Assembly (NCBI GenBank): GCA_964526785.1
Contig: CAZGMJ010000001.1
Location: 124,001 to 188,000, forward strand
Direction: 5' to 3'
DNA length: 64,000 nucleotides
Origin: CAZGMJ01 sp964526785
GTDB lineage: Bacteria > Planctomycetota > Phycisphaerae > Sedimentisphaerales > Anaerobacaceae
Position 1 is the first letter of the stretch; the number at the start of each line of letters is the position of its first letter. The position numbers and the translations under genes were made by a program. Below, piece by piece: positions 1 through 10,300 of the stretch. The notes below the pieces were generated by a model, which did not search any database, was not told the DNA's origin, and saw only the letters and a program-made list of their open reading frames with translations.

Positions 1-372
1 GGCAAACTCGAACATGGCGCCGACGATTTCATTCACATTCACGCATTCTTCGATCAGTCGGAACTCACTCTCGTTGGTATGAAACCGGACGACAAGCTCG
101 TTGGCAACAAGCCCGCCCGATTCAAATGTATTCGCGATGACGATACTTTGATCGTTTATCTTGCCAATCCGAATCATCCTGAATCCGAGCAGGCAAATGT
201 TGACAAGGACATCCCCGCTGCAACCGTAGGATTGCCGACACGTGGATTTGCGGTCAAATGGTTTAATCCGCGGACGGGAGAATGGATAAGGGACAAGGTA
301 GTCACTGGAGATAGATCGCACTTCGAAGCCCCCGGCCCCGGCGACTGGATCCTACTCCTGCAACGACAATGA
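1..372 (+). CDS. C-terminal fragment of a glycoside hydrolase (DUF4038/apiosidase-like C-terminal domain)
   Basis: The reading frame is open from the first base, so the gene starts outside the window and only its last 123 residues are visible. The end has a tryptophan/asparagine-proline/glycine pattern (KWFNPRTGEW) followed by a closing GDWILLL strand. That pattern is typical of the beta-sandwich domain (named 'putative collagen-binding domain of a collagenase') that follows the DUF4038 or apiosidase-like (GH140-type) TIM barrel. The barrel and catalytic residues are not visible, so the substrate cannot be stated. It converges with the sulfatase gene at 492-2027, and a strong hairpin lies between them. 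The domain call rests on pattern only. Confidence 0.55.
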   Translation, partial: GKLEHGADDFIHIHAFFDQSELTLVGMKPDDKLVGNKPARFKCIRDDDTLIVYLANPNHPESEQANVDKDIPAATVGLPTRGFAVKWFNPRTGEWIRDKVVTGDRSHFEAPGPGDWILLLQRQ

Positions 373-412
373 TGTTTGGTGCGCGTCTCGGTTTTGCTGC
401 AGAGCAATAGAA

Positions 413-443
413 ACGGCCCCCTTCGTTTAATGAAGAGGGCCGT
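413..443. terminator. Bidirectional intrinsic terminator between convergent genes
   Basis: Two 12-base arms (413-424 and 432-443) pair with a single mismatch around a 7-base loop. The stem lies between a plus-strand gene ending at 372 and a minus-strand gene ending at 492. On the minus strand the stem is followed by a T-rich run (TTTCTATT), so it should act best for the sulfatase transcript. On the plus strand the T run is poor. Confidence 0.7.
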
Positions 444-491
444 GACACATGACTTATTCGGATTCGCTGCCGTTTGAGTGATCGGGTGCTG

Positions 492-2027
492 CTAAACCGG
501 CGCCCCCGTATCATCCTTGTATTTGGCACGCAATCGTTTCAACTCAACCTTGAGATCCTTGACGATTTCACCATAAGCCGGATCGTCGTACACATTCTTC
601 ATCTCGCGCGGATCCTTCTCCAGATCGTACAATTCCCACTCATCGATATCGTGATAAAAATGAATCAGTTTATATCGCTTTGTCCGTACGCCGTAATGCC
701 GTTTCACACTGTGAACCGCCGGGTATTCATAGTAGTGGTAGTACATTGAATCCCGCCAATCCCGCGGCGTCCTGCCTCGCAACACCTGCCGCATCGACCT
801 GCCCTGCATGTCATCGGGGATCGATACGCCTGCAAAATCCAGGAATGTCGGACCAAAGTCCAGATTCAGCACGATGTCGCTATTGATCGACCCGGGCGTG
901 ATCTCTCTGGGATACCGTACGAGCAGGGGCATTCGCAGCGACTCCTCATACATGAATCGCTTGTCGAACCATCCGTGATCCCCCAGATAGAAGCCCTGAT
1001 CCGATGTGTACACCACCACCGTATTGTCCGCCAGTCCGCTTACTTCAAGGTAGTCCAGCACTCGTCCGACGTTGTCGTCCACGGAAGCGACGCAGCGCAG
1101 ATAATCCTTGATATACCTTTGGTATTTCCACCGAATCAGGTCCTTGCCCTTGAGATTAGCGTTGCTGAACGCCTCGTTCTTCGGCTCGTATGCTGCATCC
1201 CACTGCTTCTTTTGCTCGGGCGTCAGGTTCCCCGGCGCTTTGAGCTTCAGGTCCCGGTCGTTCATCGTCTTTTCGATGCTCATGTCCTGCTCTTTGGCCG
1301 CTCTGCCGCGGTTGGAGTAATCATCGAATAGATTGTCGGGTTCCGGAATCGTCACATCGTCGTACATAGTCAGATGCTTCGGGCCGGGCTGCCAGTTGCG
1401 ATGAGGCGCCTTGTGATGATACATCATGCAGAACGGCTTGTCGGAATCGCGTTCCTCAAGCCACTTAAGAGCAAAGTCCGTAATAATATCGGTGACGTAG
1501 CCCGTGTGCTTCTTGCGCTGGCCGTTTTCGATCATTACCGGATTGTAGTACGATCCCTGCCCGGGCAGCACGTTCCAGTAATCGAAGCCGGTCGGGTCTG
1601 TCTTCAGATGCCATTTGCCCAGCATTGCAGTCTGATAGCCAGCCTTTTGGAGCAGTTTCGGGAAAGTCTGCTGACCGCCGTCGAATTTGAGGCGATTGTC
1701 CTTAACGCCGTTGAGATGGCTGTACTTGCTCGTCAAAATCACGGCCCTGCAAGGCGCACAGATGGAATTCGTGCAGAAGCTGTTATCGAATCGCATCCCG
1801 CCTACCGCAATGCGATCAAGGTTGGGCGTCTTGTTGATCTTGCTGCCGTAGCAACTCAGGGCATGGGACGCATGGTCGTCCGTCATGATGAACAAAATGT
1901 TGGGCCGCTTGCCGCCCGAACTGCTTTTCGCCATACTTGCGGGAGTCGGCAGGATGGGGGGTGCTACGGCTGCTCCGGCCGCCATTCCTATCGCCTTGAT
2001 GAATTCTCTTCGTGATTGTGTCTTCAT
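492..2027 (-). CDS. Tat-exported sulfatase (arylsulfatase family)
   Basis: A 511-residue sulfatase of the alkaline phosphatase superfamily, expected to remove sulfate esters from polysaccharides in the periplasm. A twin-arginine signal (RREFIKA, residues 6-12) is followed by a hydrophobic stretch to about residue 30. The core begins with RPNILFIMTDD, whose aspartates (about 50-51) bind the metal. The catalytic motif is C-A-P-C-R at 90-94, so Cys90 would be oxidised to formylglycine; the anaerobic sulfatase-maturating enzyme or FGE is not in the window. The start at 2027 is chosen because AAAGGA lies just upstream; two codons earlier (2033) is also possible. The next gene upstream on the same strand is another sulfatase, 140 bp away. 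Substrate unknown. Confidence 0.93.
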   Translation of the reverse strand: MKTQSRREFIKAIGMAAGAAVAPPILPTPASMAKSSSGGKRPNILFIMTDDHASHALSCYGSKINKTPNLDRIAVGGMRFDNSFCTNSICAPCRAVILTSKYSHLNGVKDNRLKFDGGQQTFPKLLQKAGYQTAMLGKWHLKTDPTGFDYWNVLPGQGSYYNPVMIENGQRKKHTGYVTDIITDFALKWLEERDSDKPFCMMYHHKAPHRNWQPGPKHLTMYDDVTIPEPDNLFDDYSNRGRAAKEQDMSIEKTMNDRDLKLKAPGNLTPEQKKQWDAAYEPKNEAFSNANLKGKDLIRWKYQRYIKDYLRCVASVDDNVGRVLDYLEVSGLADNTVVVYTSDQGFYLGDHGWFDKRFMYEESLRMPLLVRYPREITPGSINSDIVLNLDFGPTFLDFAGVSIPDDMQGRSMRQVLRGRTPRDWRDSMYYHYYEYPAVHSVKRHYGVRTKRYKLIHFYHDIDEWELYDLEKDPREMKNVYDDPAYGEIVKDLKVELKRLRAKYKDDTGAPV

Positions 2028-2167
2028 AGTCATCCTTTCGTGCTGTTATGGATCAGCTAAAAATCTGAAAAACCAAGTCGCGGATTTCCAATGCTCTCGG
2101 CGCAACGGTCCCCGCTCATTCTTGGCTTGGCCCAAAAGTACGCCCAGCATCGTTTGATTCGCTCAGC

Positions 2168-3580
2168 CTAACGGCTGTAGTCCTCCCCCGCAAGGCTGTC
2201 ACTACAGCTTTCCCGCCATTTCTCCAGCATTCTCCGCATCGTTGCGACCACCTCGGGCTTGTTTTCCGCCAGATCGCTGGTTTCGCCCGGATCGTCAATC
2301 AGGTCGTACAATGCATATGTCTTGCCGCCGTTGCTGCTGTACAGTTTGTAACGTGTCCCGGTCAGGGCTATCTGCTTATGCGATTCAAAGCCTATCGGAT
2401 ACGAACGTTCGAACGTCATTCCTCGAATCAGCGGCATCAGACTCTCGCCGTCTATCGGCTCAGGCTGGCCCTTCATGCGGAAACCCAGCACATCCATCAC
2501 GGTTGGAAAATAGTCGCTCGTGCAGCACGGTGCATCCGTTGCTGTGCCTCCTGCGACCTGGCCAGGCCATTCCAGAAGGGCCGGTACGCGCACGCCGCCT
2601 TCCAGGAGACTTCGCTTGCGCCCGCGAAATGGTCCGGCCGATCCGCGGAATCGCCCGCTCTTGCCGTCCTTGCCTTCGGGCCCGTTGTCACTGCAGAACC
2701 ATAACATCGTATCCTCGGCGATACCCAGCTCGCGCAGCTCCTTTCGCAGCCTGCCGATCTGTTCATCCATGGCCGTGATGCATCCATAGTAGTGCTGCTC
2801 GTCCTCACTGTATTGCGAATACATCGCGCGGTATTCCGGTCCGGCCACAACGGGCGCGTGCGGAGCGTGAAACCATACCACCGCCAGAAACGGCCGCTCG
2901 GCCTTGGCCGCCTTGCGTATGAAAGGCAGCGTTCGATCCATGATAATCTTCGAATCGTCGCCCTTCAGCGGTTCGGTCACATTCCGGCCGTTATGCCAGT
3001 ACAGCGCTCGCGCATCGAATTTCGGCCCGTGTGCGTTGTCCGGGTCGTAGGGATCCCATGTCGCCACGGCGTACTCGGTCGAGAACCATTCATCAAAACC
3101 GCTCATTGCAGGTGTCATGTAATTCTCACTTGGCTTTCGCCTCCGGCCTTTGCCGGACCAGTCAGGCAATAGCGTCCCCAAGTGCCACTTACCGAAGTGT
3201 CCGGTGGTGTACGCTTGCGTCTTCAACGCCTCGGCCAGGCTGATTTCTTCGTTCCGCAGATGGCCTGTATTGGCGAAGAACACGCCGTAGCGATACGGAT
3301 GCCGGCCCGTCAAACAACTGCCCCGTGTCGGAGAACACACCGGTGCCGCCGCATAGAAACGTTTGAAACACAGCCCGGATTGCGACATCGCATCCAGACA
3401 GGGCGTCTTGATCACCGTATTCCCGTTGAAACCCGGATCACCCCATCCAAGGTCATCCGCCATACACAAAATGATGTTGGGCTGTCTCTTCTTACGCTGT
3501 CCTGCTCCCAACGAAAGGGGCAATGCCCCTCCAACCGTTACTGTCGAAACATAGGCAAGGAACTGTCTCCTGTTGAGCAT
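2168..3580 (-). CDS. Exported sulfatase (arylsulfatase A-like)
   Basis: A 470-residue sulfatase. The N-terminus (MLNRRQFLAYVS) is Tat-like. The metal-binding DD pair is at 42-43 in the ILCMADDLGWGD motif, and the active-site signature is C-S-P-T-R at 82-86, followed by TGRHPYRYG, a classical sulfatase pattern. A second metal motif (WFCSDNGPEG) lies further on. The frame extends another 70 codons upstream, but that part looks non-coding, while GAGGAG sits 9 bases before the ATG at 3580, which decides the start. It differs clearly from the 492-2027 sulfatase in motif and length, so the two probably cleave different sulfate positions. They may be co-transcribed. Confidence 0.93.
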   Translation of the reverse strand: MLNRRQFLAYVSTVTVGGALPLSLGAGQRKKRQPNIILCMADDLGWGDPGFNGNTVIKTPCLDAMSQSGLCFKRFYAAAPVCSPTRGSCLTGRHPYRYGVFFANTGHLRNEEISLAEALKTQAYTTGHFGKWHLGTLLPDWSGKGRRRKPSENYMTPAMSGFDEWFSTEYAVATWDPYDPDNAHGPKFDARALYWHNGRNVTEPLKGDDSKIIMDRTLPFIRKAAKAERPFLAVVWFHAPHAPVVAGPEYRAMYSQYSEDEQHYYGCITAMDEQIGRLRKELRELGIAEDTMLWFCSDNGPEGKDGKSGRFRGSAGPFRGRKRSLLEGGVRVPALLEWPGQVAGGTATDAPCCTSDYFPTVMDVLGFRMKGQPEPIDGESLMPLIRGMTFERSYPIGFESHKQIALTGTRYKLYSSNGGKTYALYDLIDDPGETSDLAENKPEVVATMRRMLEKWRESCSDSLAGEDYSR

Positions 3581-3939
3581 CTGTCTGCACTCCTCAAAAA
3601 CCGTCCAGGCGTTGACATTCGAACACCATGATAGCCGCCCCCGTACACGATGTCTATGGCATCCCGCGAGGTGGCAATGTGAGCAGACGAATCCCTGACA
3701 GGGCACTCCAACCGTTTTCAGCATAGTCTCGAAACCCATACATAGAATCGCAGAACCGCCGGCATGCTCGAATCTCCCTCGATTTTTCATTCGTTAAATT
3801 GTCATTCCAATGGCCATTTTCTGCTGCAAAACAGCGTTAGGTGAGGATTTCTTGGGAAATGCCAAAAAAAAAGGTCTTGATTTCTAAAACAAATGTTTTA
3901 AACTAACGTATTAAACGTTTGTTTAGTAAGGGTATTCAA
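3581..3939. other. Divergent intergenic region between sulfatase and TetR genes
   Basis: 359 bases without a convincing gene. The last 60 bases carry a promoter-like TTGATT-16 nt-TAAACT (3877-3904) reading plus and the double palindrome described separately. A ribosome site (AAGGG) stands before the ATG at 3940. The part from 3581 to about 3876 shows nothing else that I can support. Confidence 0.5.
3885..3925. promoter_or_regulatory. Tandem TetR-type operator over the efflux-operon promoter
   Basis: Two short palindromes lie just upstream of the regulator gene. The first (3885-3900) has arms TAAAAC and GTTTTA around a 4-base centre. The second (3912-3925) has arms TAAAC and GTTTA around GTTT. 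Seen as 12-base units (AAACAAATGTTT and AAACGTTTGTTT), the second matches the reverse complement of the first at 11 of 12 positions. The centres are 26 bp apart, and the first site covers the proposed -10 region. This is the arrangement expected for autorepression by the adjacent TetR protein, inferred from position and symmetry. Confidence 0.6.
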
Positions 3940-4611
3940 ATGGGAACTAATGTGAAATCACAGCAAAACGTGGATTCGCCGAGCGTACATGATCGGCTGC
4001 TTGAAGCCGGCGAGGAACTGTTCTGCGAAAAGGGTTTCGACGCGACAAGTGTTCGCGATCTTGCCGCCGCCGCCGAATGCAATATCGCTTCGGTTAATTA
4101 CTACTTCGGGGGGAAAGAAAACCTCTACGTCGAAATCTGGCGAAAGCATCTGGCTCGAATGCGTGAGGCTCGCCTGAGCAGCATCAAGAAGATCATGTCG
4201 GCAGGCGATGAACCGCCTGACCTGGAAAAGCTCCTCAGAGCCTTTGCTGAAGGTTTTATGGGACCTCTCGTAGATTTCCACAGGCAGGGCAGGCTGGCGA
4301 AACTCATGGGGCGTGAAATGCTCGACCGACATCTGCCCGGGAATCTGTACCTCGAGGAACTCATTGTCCCAACAATGGAGAGCTTCACCGAAGCATTGTA
4401 CAGGATCTGCCCCCAAGTGGATCGCTCCCGGGCGCCGCTGCTGATAATTTCTTTCGTCGGGCAACTCGTGCATGCCATGCATTTCAGGGCCATGATGGAG
4501 GGCGTGCAGAAGGAGGGTATCCTCGACTTCGAGGGGCCTGAAGTCCTGGATCACATTGTCAAATTCAGTGCGGCGGGTATTCGAGCCTTTTGTCAGGGGA
4601 GTGCGAAATGA
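3940..4611 (+). CDS. TetR/AcrR-family transcriptional regulator
   Basis: A 223-residue repressor. Residues about 15-60 form the TetR helix-turn-helix domain (LLEAGEELFCEKGFDATSVR, then NYYFGGKENLY, the usual end of the recognition helix). The C-terminal half is a helical ligand-binding domain resembling the CecR/YbiH group (DUF1956-like), though that subgroup is uncertain. The ATG at 3940 is preferred to the TTG at 3919, because the TTG lies inside the palindromic operator and AAGGG precedes the ATG. The stop overlaps the next gene as ATGA, so it is translated with the efflux pump it probably represses. The inducer is unknown. Confidence 0.92.
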   Translation: MGTNVKSQQNVDSPSVHDRLLEAGEELFCEKGFDATSVRDLAAAAECNIASVNYYFGGKENLYVEIWRKHLARMREARLSSIKKIMSAGDEPPDLEKLLRAFAEGFMGPLVDFHRQGRLAKLMGREMLDRHLPGNLYLEELIVPTMESFTEALYRICPQVDRSRAPLLIISFVGQLVHAMHFRAMMEGVQKEGILDFEGPEVLDHIVKFSAAGIRAFCQGSAK

Positions 4612-6077
4612 TGAAACAAGCGTTAAGAATGTGCCTTCTAGCAATCATCTGTGCCACATTGGTCGGCGGTTGCATGGTCGGACCGGATTACCAGCGGCCT
4701 CAGACAATGGCTCAGAAGGCGGACGGATACGTGCGCTCCGGCCAACACGTCGAAGATGTGAACGATCCGAATCAGCTCGATCGATGGTGGGAATCGTTCG
4801 GCGACCAGACGACCGCGGACCTTGTACGCAAGGCCCTTGAAAGCAACAACGATCTCAAAGCCGCCGCCGCCCGGGTCCTTCAGGCACAGGCCGCACTGGC
4901 CGAGGCACACGGGCGCCGCTTGCCCGATATCTCCTATGACGTCAGTCGTCTCCGAAATAAACAATCGTTCAATCTTGGCGGCGGGCCGTTTGGCGGCGGC
5001 CGGTTCACCGTGATGAGCACGACGTGGTCACAGGATGTCTCCGTATCCTATATTCTGGACGTATTCGGAAAACTGCGACGGGCGGAAAGGGCGGCCTGGT
5101 CCGAGGTCCTCGCTGCAGGAGCCAGCCAACAGGCGCTGGTAAACGGTACAATCGCGATGGTCGTCAAGGCACGGATTGATATCGCCACCCTCCAGAGACG
5201 TCTCGCCATCACTCGCGCCAATATGAAAAGCCGCGAGAACACCTTGGAAATAGTGGAGCGCCGCTACGAGAAAGGGCTTGTGAGCCCCGTGGATGTGCGT
5301 CTCGCACGTGAGAATCTCGAGGCCTCTCGCGAGCAGGTGCCGGCCCTTGAACTATCCATCGCCAGGGCGCAGAACGCCCTCGACGTCCTCCTGGGCCGCA
5401 GGCCGGCTGCGTCGCCCGCTCTGCCGACGGAACTGCCCGACCTGCCCGATTTGCCGCCGGTGCCCATCGGAGTGCCTGCCGACCTGCTGGACCGTCGCCC
5501 GGATGTGATGGCCGCCGAGTTTGCACTGCGTGCAAGCAACGAAATGATCGGCGTGAGCATCGCCCAACTCTTCCCTGACTTCAATCTTACCGCAACGTAT
5601 GGGGCCACCGCCGACCGCTGGCGCGACATTTGGGAGCATTTCGCCGAGACCTATTCCTTACTGATGCGGATGGCGCAACCCATCTTCCGGGGCGGACAGT
5701 TGCGCGCGCAGATCGACGCCGCCAAGGCCCGCTATGCCGAACTCGCCGCCACGTACACGCAAACAATCCTCTCCGCTATGCAGGAAGTCGAAGACGCCCT
5801 GGCCGGAGAGCTTTATCTACAGCAGCAACTCGATCACGCCCGCAAGAGACTTACTGAGGCAAAGGCCGCTGAGCAACTCTCCCGCGAGCGTTACGACCGG
5901 GGCGTGGACAGTATCCTGACGGTACTCGAATCCGAGCGTCGTTCACGAATCGCAGAAGAAAGCCTTGCCGTACTCAAAGGTCGGATATGGACGACACGCG
6001 TGAATCTCCATCTCGCCCTCGGGGGTGACTGGGACGAATCCGAAACGCAATCTGGAAACGGGCCAAACGATGGTTAA
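4608..6077 (+). CDS. Outer-membrane efflux lipoprotein (OMF, NodT/OprM type)
   Basis: A 489-residue outer-membrane channel of a tripartite pump. It has a lipoprotein signal with the cysteine in LVGGC near residue 22 and the family's MVGPDYQRP start of the mature protein. Two repeated outer-membrane-efflux domains follow, rich in long Ala/Glu/Arg helices (for example KAALESNNDLKAAAARVLQA, and again near ADLLDRRPDVMAAEFALRA). RRPDV is a hallmark of this family. The start overlaps the TetR stop; GGGGAG lies 6 bases upstream of the ATG at 4608, and the ATG at 4611 is equally possible. It overlaps the next gene by 8 bases, so the pump is one operon. Confidence 0.93.
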   Translation: MMKQALRMCLLAIICATLVGGCMVGPDYQRPQTMAQKADGYVRSGQHVEDVNDPNQLDRWWESFGDQTTADLVRKALESNNDLKAAAARVLQAQAALAEAHGRRLPDISYDVSRLRNKQSFNLGGGPFGGGRFTVMSTTWSQDVSVSYILDVFGKLRRAERAAWSEVLAAGASQQALVNGTIAMVVKARIDIATLQRRLAITRANMKSRENTLEIVERRYEKGLVSPVDVRLARENLEASREQVPALELSIARAQNALDVLLGRRPAASPALPTELPDLPDLPPVPIGVPADLLDRRPDVMAAEFALRASNEMIGVSIAQLFPDFNLTATYGATADRWRDIWEHFAETYSLLMRMAQPIFRGGQLRAQIDAAKARYAELAATYTQTILSAMQEVEDALAGELYLQQQLDHARKRLTEAKAAEQLSRERYDRGVDSILTVLESERRSRIAEESLAVLKGRIWTTRVNLHLALGGDWDESETQSGNGPNDG

Positions 6078-7365
6078 GAATCCGATGGACAAGACCGAAG
6101 CGGCCGAATCGACGGAGAATAGGTCCGGTCTCGGCAAACGCATTCTGCAAGCCGTTCTCGTTGTTTTTGTGCTTGCGGTGGGGATTACCGTCGCGTTTGT
6201 CCTGATTAAGATGAAGAAGCCTCCCGCGAAGGTCGATCCGAACATCCCCGCGCCCCTGGTCAAAACCGAGCAACTCCGAGTGCGCGATATCAAGATGGTT
6301 GTCCGCGGCCACGGTACTGTCAAACCCAGAGTGGAAGTGGATATCATCCCCGAGGTGCCCGGTAAGATCGTCTCGCTGCACCCGGATTTCAAAGTCGGCG
6401 GCCTCATCCTCAAGGATCGGCAAATGGTCAGGATAGACCCGAGAGACTATGAACTGGCCGTTCAACAGGCGAGAGCCGCAGTTGCGCAGGCACGGGTTGC
6501 CCTGGATATGGAAGAGGCCGAGGCTACGGTTGCCCGCAATGAGTGGAGACAGCTCAACCCCGATAGCGAACCTGATTCACCGCTCGTGTTTCGCGAACCA
6601 CAAATTCGACAGGCAGAGGCTGCACTGGCCTCAGCCGAGGCTCAACTGGCCACCGCGCAGCTCAGACTGGATCGAACCCGCATTTCTTTGCCTTTTGATG
6701 CACTGATTACTGCCAAACAAGCCGATCTCGGCCAATACGTCGTTGTCGGCCAGCCTCTCGGTTCGGCGTACGGCATAGATGCCGTTGAGATTGAAGTGCC
6801 GCTCGAAGATGCCGAATTGGCCTGGTTCGATGTTCTCGAGAACACAACTACCATTGATGGTGAACCCGCTGAAGAACGTCGGACGCCCGCAAGTGTGACG
6901 GCTTCCGTCGCCGGGGCGGAGCATACCTGGCGAGGATATGTCAGCCGGACGGTAGGGCGGGCCGATCCGACCTCGCGTATGATCTCCGTACTTATCGAGG
7001 TTCCTGCCCCATTCGGTCAGAATGACGGCAAACCTCTGCTGCTGCCCGGCGTCTTCGCTGAGGTTGCCATTGAGGGCAAGGTTCTCTCCGATACAGTTGC
7101 CGTGCCGCGTGATGCGATACGCGAAGGTAATAAGATATGGCTTGCCGAAGACGGCCGCCTGCGAATCAAGTCGCTGCACATAGTTCGGTCCGACCGCGAC
7201 TACGCTTATGTTCGCTCCGGTCTGCAGGACGGAGACCAAATAGTCACCAGTTCCCTCGACGTGGTGGTCGACGGCATGGATGTCAGGACGCAGTCCCGAC
7301 TGGCGGAACCGAATCCGCCGCTTGACGCCGATCCCAACCAACCCGTGGAAGTGGAGGCCGGCTAG
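6070..7365 (+). CDS. RND efflux periplasmic adaptor (membrane fusion protein, HlyD/AcrA type)
   Basis: A 431-residue adaptor linking the inner-membrane RND pump to the outer-membrane channel. One membrane helix lies at about residues 25-45 (VLVVFVLAVGITVAFVLI). Then come a barrel-sandwich/lipoyl half (VVRGHGTVKPRVEVDI, VPGKIVSLHPDFKVGG), a coiled-coil hairpin rich in Ala and Gln, the second lipoyl half (LDRTRISLPFDALIT) and beta-barrel domains. The frame reaches back to 6025, but the ATG at 6070 is favoured: it gives a short cytoplasmic tail and keeps the overlap with the upstream stop to 8 bases. The next gene begins directly after its stop codon. Confidence 0.92.
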   Translation: MVKNPMDKTEAAESTENRSGLGKRILQAVLVVFVLAVGITVAFVLIKMKKPPAKVDPNIPAPLVKTEQLRVRDIKMVVRGHGTVKPRVEVDIIPEVPGKIVSLHPDFKVGGLILKDRQMVRIDPRDYELAVQQARAAVAQARVALDMEEAEATVARNEWRQLNPDSEPDSPLVFREPQIRQAEAALASAEAQLATAQLRLDRTRISLPFDALITAKQADLGQYVVVGQPLGSAYGIDAVEIEVPLEDAELAWFDVLENTTTIDGEPAEERRTPASVTASVAGAEHTWRGYVSRTVGRADPTSRMISVLIEVPAPFGQNDGKPLLLPGVFAEVAIEGKVLSDTVAVPRDAIREGNKIWLAEDGRLRIKSLHIVRSDRDYAYVRSGLQDGDQIVTSSLDVVVDGMDVRTQSRLAEPNPPLDADPNQPVEVEAG

Positions 7366-10300
7366 GTGAAAGAGCCACAGATCAAGAAGGGGCCCCTGGC
7401 TTGGTTCGCATCGAATCATGTCGCAGCCAATTTATTGATGCTCCTGGTAGTTGTGGCGGGTCTGCTTGCCGCCATGAGCGCCAAGTTCGAGGTCTTTCCG
7501 GAGTTCAGCCTCGACATGATCAGCATCACCGTGCCCTATCGCGGCGCCTCACCCGCCGATGTTGAGGAAGGCGTATGCCGGCGCGTTGAAGAGGCTATCG
7601 TCGCTGTGGACGGCGTCAAGCGGATGACATCCACCGCTTCCGAAGGCGCGGGGATGACGATAGTCGAAGTCGAGGAGTATGCCGATGTAACTGAAGTCCT
7701 CGACGACATCAAGGCGGAGGTCGATACGATTATCACATTTCCCATCGAGACGGAGAAACCGATCGTTGCGGAACTCAAGAGCCGTGCCAAGGTCATATCT
7801 GTCGTGGTCTATGGGGATGTGGGCGAAAAGACCCTTCGCGTCCTCGCCGACCGGATTCGCGACGACCTGACGGCCATGCCGGAGATCAGTCTGATTTCCG
7901 TCGATGGAGTCAGGCCGTACGAAATATCGATAGAAGTCTCAGAGGAAAACCTGCGCCGGTACAATCTGAGCTTTGATCAAGTCGCCAGGGCTGTCGGGAA
8001 CTCGTCCATCGACGTTCCGGCTGGTTCGGTCAAGACATCCGGCGGTGAAATCCTGGTTCGCACCAAAGGCCAGAAGTACTACGGCAGGCAGTTTGAGGAA
8101 ATAATCGTGCTGACCAGAAACGATGGAACGATAGTCAGACTGGACGATATCGCCACCGTAAAAGATGACTTCGAAGATCTCGATCTTTCCGCCAAATTTG
8201 ACGGAAAGAGAGCCGCCTTCATTCAGATCTCACGAACGGGCGACCAGGATGCATTGAAGATTGCGAATACGGTCAAGGATTACATTCAGCGAAGAAAGAA
8301 AACACTTCCTGACGGTGTCTCACTTGCCGTGTGGGAAGATGATTCGAAAATCCTCAAGGCCCGACTCAATTTGCTCAAGAGGAACGGGTACATTGGTCTG
8401 GCGCTCGTATTCATTTGCCTGACGTTCTTCCTGAACATGCGTCTGGCCTTCTGGACCACGATGGGAATTCCGATTTCGTTCCTCGGTGCACTCTATCTGA
8501 TTCCGCACTTCGACGTCACTATCAATATGATTAGCCTGTTTGCCTTTATCATGTCGCTTGGCATTGTTGTGGACGACGCCATTGTCGTCGGCGAGAACAT
8601 CTTCGCATATCGCCAGCAGGGCCTCGATCGCACGACGGCGGCCGTTAAGGGCGTCCGCGAAATGGCTATGCCCGTCGTGCTTGCCGTCCTCACGACGATG
8701 TTCGCCTTTATTCCACTGGCGTATACGCTCGGTATCATGGGCAAGATATTGCGAGTACTGCCCATCGTGGTCTGCAGTGTCTTGTTCGTTTCACTGATTG
8801 AGGCCCTGCTGATTCTACCGGCACATCTGTCGTCAAAGAAACCCGACAGGGAATGGTTGGTCACAAGACTGACGAATCAGCTCAACAGAGCAACGGCGGC
8901 GGTCCTCCGATGGTTTGTCAATGGGCCGTTCGCACGATTCGTGCTCGCCGCTGTCAGATGGCGATATGTGACGTTGTCGGCTGGCCTGGCCGTATTCGCT
9001 ATTACCATCGCATTCATTGCAGGCGGCTACCTGAAGTTCGTCTTCTTCGATGCGGTCGAGGCCGACAATATGATTGCGACTCTGACTATGCCTCTCGGCA
9101 CGCCCGTTGAGCAAACAACGGAAATCATCGATCGCGTCGAAGCGGCGGCGATTGAGGCGCTGAGAGAATTTGAAGCAGACCGCGAAGACGAACAGCCTTT
9201 GCTCAGGCACATTGCCACGACTGTGGGAGCGCACCCGACGCTGGCACGGGGAGGCCCCGTTCAGGTCGACCTGGGACCGGGTTCCGCTTCCCACCTGGCC
9301 GAGGTCAATGTGGAGCTGCTTGGGGCCGAAGACAGGGACGTATCGAGTGTCACCATCAAGAACCGCTGGCGCGACCTGGTGGGTGAGATTCCGGGCATAT
9401 CATCTTTGACCTTCATGGCCGAGTTTCTCAGTACGGGCAATCCCATCGAAATCGAACTGTCTCATCAGGATTTCGATACGCTTTTGAAGGCGTCGGAGGA
9501 ATTCAAGTTGACACTGCGTGATTACACGGGGGTGAGCGACATCGCCGATGATTTCGAGGTGGGCAAAGCCGAACTCAAACTTCGCCTCAAGCAAGCCGGA
9601 CGTACCCTCCGTCTGACGCTTGCAGATTTGGCCAGACAGGTGCGTCAGGGCTTCTACGGTGAAGAGGTTCAGCGCATCCAACGCGGCCGCCACGATATTC
9701 GTGTCATGGTTCGCTATCCCAGGGAACAGCGGCGGAGTCTTGCCGATGTTGAAAACATGCGAATCCGACTGCCTGATGGGACGGAGATTCCCTTCAACAC
9801 CGTTGCTGAAGTTGAGTACGGCCGCGGCTACTCGACGATCCAGCGCGTAGACCGCAGGCGCGTTGTCAGTGTCTCAGCAGATGTTGACGAGAACAAGGCC
9901 AGCGCGGGCCAGATAAACGCCGAACTCGCCTCCACTGTACTGCCGCGCCTCGTGCAGCAATTCCCCGGCTTGAAATGGCGTTTTGCCGGCGAACAGCGAG
10001 AGCGCAACGAGTCGCTGGGCACCCTCAAGACGAACTTCGCAATTGCCTTGCTCGCCATCTATGCTCTGCTGGCGATACAGTTTCGCAGCTATTCGCAACC
10101 GGCGATTGTGATGTCCGCCATTCCCTTCGGTATCGTCGGTGCCGCTCTTGGACATCTGGTCATGGGATTCAATTTGAGCATACTGTCGTTGTTCGGCATC
10201 GTTGCGCTGGCGGGCGTCGTTGTCAATGATTCACTTATCATGATTGATCTGATCAATCGTGAACGCACGGAAGAAAGCAATCTTACCGAAGTGCTGCGAG

